From the IMG/VR virus record IMGVR_UViG_3300037557_000671, positions 1 through 27,038 of that record: a stretch of 27,038 nt of DNA; one strand, 5' to 3'. This DNA is from a virus. The notes beneath the pieces were generated by a model. The model was not told the DNA's origin. It ran no database searches and saw only the letters and a program-made list of their open reading frames with translations. The position numbers and the translations under genes were made by a program. Below are positions 21,901-27,038 of the stretch, piece by piece (within the stretch, counting starts at the first letter, position 1; every line of letters starts with the position of its first letter).

Positions 21901-22500
21901 CATCCGGGCTATAGATTAAGAGAATTTTCTGCCAAAGCTAATACTATTTCGGTAATTATGCCAGATGCTAGTTCTGGTGAATATCCAACATTGCCGAGAT
22001 GGCAAGCGGGACAGGCGGGCCCACAAGGTGCAATTCGAACCTCTAGTTTTTATCCGGATGGTACTATAATAAAATTAAACGGAACTATGCCAGTTTCAGA
22101 AGGTTATGTGACAGACGCCACCGGCGATGGCGTAGAGGTTCTTGGTACAGAGTTAGATACGGCTGCGACATGGAGGGGTCTAGGTGTATCTACAGATGAT
22201 AAACTAATAGTTAATTTTGGCACCGAGAAAGGAAACAACTCGAAAGTGGTTCAGGAAACAATCGGAGACGAATATTTGGCCGTAACTGCCCCTTTTCAAT
22301 TTGGAACGAACCCTTTCGAACAATTTTTATATCACGAAGATTGGAAATTTGAAATATCATCTCTTTCACAAGCAGAGGAAGCCAAAAAGAATAAAATACA
22401 ACAGAGCAGAAATAAATTTGCAGAATATTTAGAAACTATTAATGAATACGCAGATACAGTCTATGATGATCTTTCTACTTTAGACAAAGAGGGCTGGTAG
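18919..22500 (+). CDS. Large baseplate/tail structural protein, 1193 residues
   Basis: No T4 counterpart is recognised. The protein begins with a disordered Thr/Gly/Asp segment (1-45), then a helical region (55-120, LKPFFEASKKGLELHKQNAA), a mixed region with TWVQAKRVGGDLYPADITKG, and several long helical segments (for example 560-620 and 820-900). At about residues 704-765 lies a small module reading DTVYQSGDEIFYKGSNYVCI followed by a conserved-looking YWKK, resembling the CBM5/12 chitin-binding-like fold. The C-terminus is strand-rich and then helical. Its place between gp5 and gp25 makes it a virion baseplate component, possibly contacting the host surface. Related large proteins occur at this place in marine T4-like phages. 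Confidence 0.75.
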   Translation: MAETDLPFGVTLDTSLIGTTTNADGTEATGTHFGTDFGAAADEDPDLWKSANLGDLGFLKPFFEASKKGLELHKQNAAFIKEIYEINKALMLSTIDPIFAAIQAILDEILKLLKDLRGLGFYMLPVHAQSVSSNVERNPMTGSLFYGGKTWVQAKRVGGDLYPADITKGDKVALDPISGEINYVEQTIFKDLDDPEQDVGGAIDKYFVQMNKWTGMVSLTPGGILQTIDDSFDDQHDAPKHIVAASATGKAPSLSDYLPDTDITGFDNFIDPSYYQSGRPIMSSSSKVGGIIFILGMPDFNKFTTILESFNNFIDIKDFSTLLDDVKKLWDPQMASHEVLVKHVATVISKKAAGANVSGVGAGFDASAVTSDATAPFTKGETAVGSFRKQKVDQPRRIMCAATGVVARVANVKESKNMLIEHYEPLAVRAGQGQGEEMTESRLRMRNKTIKKNKNTLPYQQQILEVIYETPGGVFERNDIIWECVPINETNMPGMSKSGEIMGLASEKKAAESSPVGKMYGQVKPGKCVAGRVVSAFDSKGKATPPNWYGKSLEQLFPQLGPLLNKVESEVRGIKATVANARTTIDPIIKWLDEKIDDVMLFAADIEKILDLFANGIPAAGMYTLYLEPRAGGVAKFRERMLAAGGPDKPPEDLKFCAGVCFLGGGPDGNPLLKSIDMLSLLLGLRKMTEEETATNADMKVIATPPFSGDTVYQSGDEIFYKGSNYVCIGTNVSGELPLIKDPIVNPDTGLGSGALILNAQYWKKSDAAVGADETVDVGDDRTPAAIMLAKSTWLKTAKARLGEILIVLIGESGGMNLRKKINQVSLFGSVDAVTEVFTGENKNVYIELKQLRDSDLNELELLVLRIEELLSAIEISLIQASPDKDAGSGSLRTKGKSLLMINGEFVDYVDDFASGQRKIRQNTTITILNPLLDMSSETRSVEKISNTTVAILNEPFSVDIDTALSFDVALRYDQTASEYANDETNRANNTHYYHPGYRLREFSAKANTISVIMPDASSGEYPTLPRWQAGQAGPQGAIRTSSFYPDGTIIKLNGTMPVSEGYVTDATGDGVEVLGTELDTAATWRGLGVSTDDKLIVNFGTEKGNNSKVVQETIGDEYLAVTAPFQFGTNPFEQFLYHEDWKFEISSLSQAEEAKKNKIQQSRNKFAEYLETINEYADTVYDDLSTLDKEGW

Positions 22501-22501
22501 G

Positions 22502-22509
22502 TATAAATA
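22502..22509 (+). promoter_or_regulatory. T4-type late promoter for gp25-gp6-gp7-like genes
   Basis: A perfect TATAAATA lies in the 30-base gap between the 1193-residue gene and gp25. Expected start is near 22515, just before the ribosome site GGAG at 22518-22521 and ATG at 22531. It is one of only two exact copies noticed, both in intergenic gaps in front of late genes. Confidence 0.72.
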
Positions 22510-22530
22510 AAGAAATCGGAGAAAATATAA

Positions 22531-22953
22531 ATGGCAGACGCAAAATATACAGAACTTGAATATGATAAAGATACGGGAGCAGCAGTATATTCTGATGTAG
22601 ATTTATCATTCAAAGTTCATCCCACCACCGGAGATCTTATTAAAACAAAGAACTCTACTGTTATAAAACAGTCTATGCGTAGTGTCTTACAAACTAGAGA
22701 ATTCGAAAGAATTGGACATCCTGAAATTGGATCAAATTTACAAACTCTGTTATTTGAACCTATGAATACAATTACAGAAGCCCGGTTAAAACAAAGTATT
22801 GAAGTAACTATGCAAAAACTAGAACCGCGCGCAATAATTAGAGGAATTCAGGTTATTGGTGAAGATAATAATAACAGATATAGAGTAAAAATAGTATTCA
22901 CTATGATGGGACAACAATCCTCAGAAACTTTCGAACAATTTTTATATAGATAG
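22531..22953 (+). CDS. gp25: gp25-like baseplate wedge protein
   Basis: gp25 nucleates the sheath and joins the wedge core with gp6 and gp53. The 140-residue protein (T4: 132) carries the family EPR motif at KLEPRAIIRGI (about residues 96-106), preceded by QSMRSVLQTREFERIGHPEI followed by GSNLQTLLFEP (47-77), all typical of the GPW/gp25 family also found in type VI secretion. It follows a late promoter and precedes gp6 by 8 bases. Confidence 0.93.
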   Translation: MADAKYTELEYDKDTGAAVYSDVDLSFKVHPTTGDLIKTKNSTVIKQSMRSVLQTREFERIGHPEIGSNLQTLLFEPMNTITEARLKQSIEVTMQKLEPRAIIRGIQVIGEDNNNRYRVKIVFTMMGQQSSETFEQFLYR

Positions 22954-22961
22954 GAAATACT

Positions 22962-24848
22962 GTGGCAGAACAATCGGCAAAATTACAAGTATCTGAATTA
23001 GATTATACTGGAATTAAATCAAATTTAATAGCATTTTTAAAAAGCCAATCTGAATTTGCAAATTTTGATTTTGCTGGATCCGGCTTAGATGTTATAATGG
23101 ATTTGCTTTCATACAATACATATTATAATTCTTTTTATTTAAATATGTTAGCAAATGAAATGTTTTTAGATACTGCGGAACTCAGAAATTCTGTTGTACA
23201 AAAAGCCAAACAAATAGGTTATACTCCACGATCCGTCCAAGGAACTAAAGCATTGGTTACATTAACCATAGTTCCGAATAATTCTGCAACAACTATGGTG
23301 GTTGAAAAAAATAAAAGATTTGTATCAACTATTGATGAACAAAAATATATATTTACAACAGCTAATTCCTATGCCGGGACAATGGGAGATAGTGGAACTT
23401 TTGTAATTCCTGATGTCCAATTAAATCAGGGGATTAGATTAACGCACACATATACAGTTGATTATGCCAATAAAGAACAACAATTTATATTACCAAATTC
23501 TAATACTGATGTATCAACTCTTTCTGTTATTATAAAAACATCACCCTCTTCAACTGAAACACACGCCTATCAAAAAATAACAGATACGGTTAAGGTTACA
23601 CCTACATCTAATGTATATTTTTTGTATGAAGGTTTTGAAAATAAATTTGAGGTTCAATTCGGGGACAATAAAGTTGGTTATCGACCGGCGGATGGAAGCC
23701 AAGTTATTTTAGGTGCAAATATATCTGATGGAATAGCTACTAATAAAGCTTCGGTATTTAAAGCCATAGACCCTATAGGCGGATTTTCTAATGTATCTGT
23801 ATTGACTACAACGGTTGGATACGGAGGAGCACCTAGGGAATCTATTACTGAAATTAAGTATAACGCGCCAAAATTATATGAAACACAAAATAGATGTGTA
23901 ACTTTAAATGATTATAAAAGAGTTGTGGAAAAAGAATGGGTTAATGCTGAATCCGTAACGTGCTGGGGCGGAGAACAAAATGATCCTCCGAGATATGGAA
24001 AAGCTTATATTGCCGTTAGACCCAAAAGCGGATTATTTTTAACATCAAAAGATAAAGAATTTATTAAAAAAGATATTTTAGCATCAAAGAATATGGTATC
24101 TGTTACGCCAGAAATTGTGGCACCGGATTATCTATACATGAAAATTACTGCTAACGTTCGATTTGATCCAAATAAAACTATAGAAGCACCTCAAGAAATA
24201 GGTGAAAGGATTATCGCAACTACTTTAAATTATAATACCGGAGAACTAGGAAAATTTGACTTGAGATTTAGGTATTCACGATTAACAACTTTAATCGATA
24301 ACTCTGACCCAGCAATTTTAAATAATCAAACCACTGTTTTATTATTTAAACGTTTAGTAGTAGAGCTCGGCCAAGCATTTAACTATTCTCAAAATTTTTC
24401 TAATCAGATAAAATTTCCTTATATTGGATATAAGGGGGCTGTAACATCTTCAAAATTTGACTACATTAATGAAAATACTAATGTATTAGAAACAAATGCA
24501 ATAATAAATGATGCTGATGGTATCCTTCAGGTTGTAAAAGAAGAAGCTGGGGCGGTAGCAATTGTTAATTCTAATGTAGGAACAATAGATTATGAAACAG
24601 GTAAAATGACATTAGTTGGATTTATACCTTATGCTGTTGAGCAGGTAGTAAATACAAATACTATTGAATTATATGTTGAAACAAATGTTCAAGATGTTAC
24701 TCCTATAAGAGAACAAGTTATATTAATTAATAAGAAAGATGTAGTAGTTAATATGATAGTAGATACATCATTAGTAACTGGCGATTTTGCACCGGCGACG
24801 GCTAATGAAACACCCGCTTTGGTAGTATATGGAGCTAATACCGCATAA
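22962..24848 (+). CDS. gp6: gp6-like baseplate wedge protein
   Basis: gp6 forms the ring that ties the wedges together. This 628-residue protein (T4: 660) has the conserved N-terminal block SELDYTGIKSNLIAFLKSQS (8-27), DLLSYNTYYNSFYLNMLANE (48-67), then MFLDTAELRNSVVQKAKQIG. The middle contains KLYETQNRCVTLNDYKRVVE and ESVTCWGGEQNDPPRYGKAY, typical of the gp6/gpJ-like core. It starts with GTG at 22962, with AGGA 7 bases upstream. The stop overlaps the next ATG by one base. Confidence 0.92.
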   Translation: MAEQSAKLQVSELDYTGIKSNLIAFLKSQSEFANFDFAGSGLDVIMDLLSYNTYYNSFYLNMLANEMFLDTAELRNSVVQKAKQIGYTPRSVQGTKALVTLTIVPNNSATTMVVEKNKRFVSTIDEQKYIFTTANSYAGTMGDSGTFVIPDVQLNQGIRLTHTYTVDYANKEQQFILPNSNTDVSTLSVIIKTSPSSTETHAYQKITDTVKVTPTSNVYFLYEGFENKFEVQFGDNKVGYRPADGSQVILGANISDGIATNKASVFKAIDPIGGFSNVSVLTTTVGYGGAPRESITEIKYNAPKLYETQNRCVTLNDYKRVVEKEWVNAESVTCWGGEQNDPPRYGKAYIAVRPKSGLFLTSKDKEFIKKDILASKNMVSVTPEIVAPDYLYMKITANVRFDPNKTIEAPQEIGERIIATTLNYNTGELGKFDLRFRYSRLTTLIDNSDPAILNNQTTVLLFKRLVVELGQAFNYSQNFSNQIKFPYIGYKGAVTSSKFDYINENTNVLETNAIINDADGILQVVKEEAGAVAIVNSNVGTIDYETGKMTLVGFIPYAVEQVVNTNTIELYVETNVQDVTPIREQVILINKKDVVVNMIVDTSLVTGDFAPATANETPALVVYGANTA

Positions 24849-27038
24849 TGGCTGATAATAGAATTTCTGAGATTATACAAAATCAATTACCTTCTTTTTT
24901 CACAGAAGAAGGCTCCAATCTCCCTCTCTTTCTTACTAAGTATTTTGAATTTCTAGAATCCTATCAAATAGAATATACTGATTTAATTTTAGATGAATAT
25001 AATATGGTTCTCGAAGACGACGAAAAAGCCTATTATATTTACGGAACAGCCTTAGATGACGGATTAATATACACTTCATCTGATGAAGGTATTGAATATG
25101 ATGTAGGATTACAAACAGGTTATTATTTTCCAATATATGGTAACAAGAAAGACGCCATAGCAGTTTCCGATGATCCGGATATAGTTTATGAATTACACTT
25201 AGAAGAATTCGCCGGACGTACATTTTATATGCCTCAAAAAGGAGGAGAAAGCGGCGTCAACTTCGGAGTATTTGAAAACGATCCACCTACAACAACACTT
25301 ACCCAATATGATTCTTCCGGTATATTTGTATTAGAAGACACACCGGAAGACGCAATACATAATAATGAATTATTAGTTGAATCAGATAGAGACCCAACTA
25401 CAGCAACATTTTCATTAGGTGAATTAATTGTTGGTTCCGTATCTGGTGTTGAAGCAATAATTACCGGTGTTCAAAATCACGGAGTTTACCCTGCCGGGAA
25501 ATATCTATCTACAGATACTACTAGTGCAAATTATAAAACTGATCCTCATGTATTATTTGCCCGGCCTATAAATTCTAAAGCTTTTCGCCACGGTGAAACA
25601 ATAATTGGGAAAAGGTCCAGAGCAAAAGCATATGTTGGCCGAACCGATAATGATATTAAAAGAAATCCTCTTCGAGGAGCTGCTGATTTAGATTTAGTCA
25701 ATGACATTGATGAAACTGATAATATGTACTTGGCGCGATTTAGGGATGATTTTCTAACAAATATTCCTATGGACTCTATTGGGGATATAAGACAAGCAGT
25801 TAAAACAGCGAAAGAAATTTATAGAGCAAGAGGAACAGAGGATTCATTTTTATGGTTATGGAGAACTGTTTATGGTTCGGAACAACTTTCCTTTATATAC
25901 CCAAAAGAAAGATTATTAAGACCATCTGATGGTACCTGGAGATCACTAAAATCTATTAAAATTTTTAGTGGAAGTGCTATAAATGCAGATATGTTTAATA
26001 GTAGAGTTATCAAAGGTGAACAATCTCAAGCAACAGCTACCGTTGATAATTCAATTTCATATTTTGAAGGATCAACGGGTGTAACAGAATTATTTTTGAC
26101 CGATTATGTTAAAGGATATGATATTCGTTTTGATGCCTATTCTGATTTTAGAGCAGACGAAGCGGTAGCAACAATTGAAGCGTTTGCCGATACAGAATTA
26201 ATGGGTGGAAAGCTTGCAGGAGATGAGGTTAAAGCAATGACCTTTCCGTCAGCATCTGCTCAAGGAACATGTATTGCGGTTATTGGGGAAATTGATATTA
26301 TAAGTAATGGAACTGGTTATGATATTAATGATCAACTTGTTCTTACCGGTGGAGCAGGACAGGGGGCTATAGCTCGTGTTGCAACCACTGCTAATGGTGC
26401 TATTGATGAAATTATCATTGATGATGGAGGAAATGGTTATATAGGTGGCGAAACGTTAGCGATTAATAATGCTGGGACATTGGGAACAGGTCATACTGGC
26501 GCAATTAGCAAAGTTCTTCCCACAGGATTGTATAGAAGTTCTAATACCTTGGTCAGCGCTGCCATATCAACCGCCGACGGCGGAACTGCGACTAATGGAA
26601 TATTATTAAATTCAGCTTCCTTTTCAATTGAACAAGAAGGAGTTAAATATCCAGAAAATATTAATACACACTTCAGTTCAAGTAATACAGTTACGTTTGT
26701 TGCACAAGTAGCGAATCAAGATACTGCTGATGGCGGTGCAAATATCTTATTAGAAGAAGGAACTGGTACAATTCTTATTGATAGTACAGATGGAAGTGCC
26801 GATGCTGGAGATAATATTCTTTGCCACACCAAGGCCTTTGAAGATGATATTCAACCAGGTTATTATGTATATGATTCTAAAACGGGGACCAAAGGAACAA
26901 TTGCAGGGCCTTCAGTAAATAATTCAACATTTATATATGCAATAGAAAGCCCAACCGAACCTAATTTTGTTGAAGGTTCTGCATGTGATCTTTATTACAG
27001 TGCAAATGGATCTATTGTTCCCGGTAAAACTAATATGT
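24848..27038 (+). CDS. gp7-like baseplate wedge protein (3' end outside the window)
   Basis: The frame is open from ATG 24848 to the right edge (730 codons). The N-terminus MADNRISEIIQNQLPSFFTE followed by LPLFLTKYFEFLE is the conserved opening of the wedge proteins that follow gp6 in marine T4-like phages. At about residues 304-365 is NIPMDSIGDIRQAVKTAKEI, then YRARGTEDSFLWLWRTVYG and YPKERLLRPSDGTW, a strongly conserved block. Residues about 480-555 hold glycine-rich repeats with GTGYDINDQLVLTGGAGQG and GNGYIGGETLAI units. The position of T4 gene 7 (1032 residues) after gene 6 agrees. The extra repeats suggest a host- or fibre-contact region. Calling it gp7 rests mainly on order. Confidence 0.8.
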   Translation, partial: MADNRISEIIQNQLPSFFTEEGSNLPLFLTKYFEFLESYQIEYTDLILDEYNMVLEDDEKAYYIYGTALDDGLIYTSSDEGIEYDVGLQTGYYFPIYGNKKDAIAVSDDPDIVYELHLEEFAGRTFYMPQKGGESGVNFGVFENDPPTTTLTQYDSSGIFVLEDTPEDAIHNNELLVESDRDPTTATFSLGELIVGSVSGVEAIITGVQNHGVYPAGKYLSTDTTSANYKTDPHVLFARPINSKAFRHGETIIGKRSRAKAYVGRTDNDIKRNPLRGAADLDLVNDIDETDNMYLARFRDDFLTNIPMDSIGDIRQAVKTAKEIYRARGTEDSFLWLWRTVYGSEQLSFIYPKERLLRPSDGTWRSLKSIKIFSGSAINADMFNSRVIKGEQSQATATVDNSISYFEGSTGVTELFLTDYVKGYDIRFDAYSDFRADEAVATIEAFADTELMGGKLAGDEVKAMTFPSASAQGTCIAVIGEIDIISNGTGYDINDQLVLTGGAGQGAIARVATTANGAIDEIIIDDGGNGYIGGETLAINNAGTLGTGHTGAISKVLPTGLYRSSNTLVSAAISTADGGTATNGILLNSASFSIEQEGVKYPENINTHFSSSNTVTFVAQVANQDTADGGANILLEEGTGTILIDSTDGSADAGDNILCHTKAFEDDIQPGYYVYDSKTGTKGTIAGPSVNNSTFIYAIESPTEPNFVEGSACDLYYSANGSIVPGKTNM

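Noticed and set aside
24936-25223. 95-residue minus-strand ORF
   Set aside because: It is antisense to the gp7-like gene, with composition unlike a real protein (many R, L, H, Y).
1-27038. CRISPR arrays, insertion sequences, ordinary tRNA genes
   Set aside because: No short direct-repeat arrays, transposase-like proteins or further cloverleaf sequences were noticed by eye; this is not a computed search.

Overview
The window is an AT-rich segment of a T4-like myovirus genome, probably marine. The evidence is a run of T4-type morphogenesis and replication genes: gp33, gp59, gp32, gp26, gp4, gp48, gp53, a hub protein, gp5, gp25, gp6 and a gp7-like wedge protein. Several show the forms typical of marine relatives: gp32 without zinc-binding cysteines and gp5 without a lysozyme domain. 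The host is unknown. A circularly permuted tmRNA gene at the left end points to an alphaproteobacterial or cyanobacterial host, and with the high A+T an alphaproteobacterium such as SAR11 is a reasonable guess, not a demonstrated one.

Layout. (1) 1-1612: end of an unknown gene, a small glycosyltransferase, a permuted two-piece ssrA (tmRNA) gene with a 30-codon membrane-peptide ORF filling its intervening segment, then a staphylococcal-nuclease-like protein. (2) 1618-6140: an unknown protein, then a consensus sigma70-type promoter and a tightly packed cluster of folE, a TGT/DpdA-like transglycosylase, a DUF3310 protein, queC, a free class-II glutamine amidotransferase and a dUTPase/dCTP-deaminase-family protein. 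It reads as a DNA 7-deazaguanine modification module, with archaeosine-type G+ the likely product. (3) 6124-8160: gp33, a small membrane protein, gp59 and gp32, in the same order as the T4 33-59-32 operon, with a promoter and a leader hairpin in front of gp32. (4) 8186-13114, minus strand: an inverted block reading gp4, unknown structural protein, tail-tube-fold protein, gp26, and a 762-residue tape-measure-like protein with about twelve 25-residue repeats. A T-TTT-TTC site at the end of gp26 would fuse it by -1 frameshift to a 66-codon ORF that has no usable start, like the tail-assembly chaperones of lambda and P2. (5) 13169-27038, plus strand: baseplate genes gp48, gp53, hub, gp5, a 59-residue protein, a 1193-residue structural protein, gp25, gp6, and a gp7-like protein that runs off the end.

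How it fits together. Early genes appear to use host-type -35/-10 promoters (2479-2507, 7148-7176). Late genes have T4-type TATAAATA boxes (13150-13157 minus, 22502-22509 plus), consistent with the gp33-like late-transcription co-activator encoded here. The modification cluster would protect phage DNA, the gp59/gp32 genes serve replication, and the right two-thirds builds the tail and baseplate. The most unusual parts are the phage permuted tmRNA with its nested ORF, the candidate gp26 frameshift, and the split amidotransferase/QueC arrangement.
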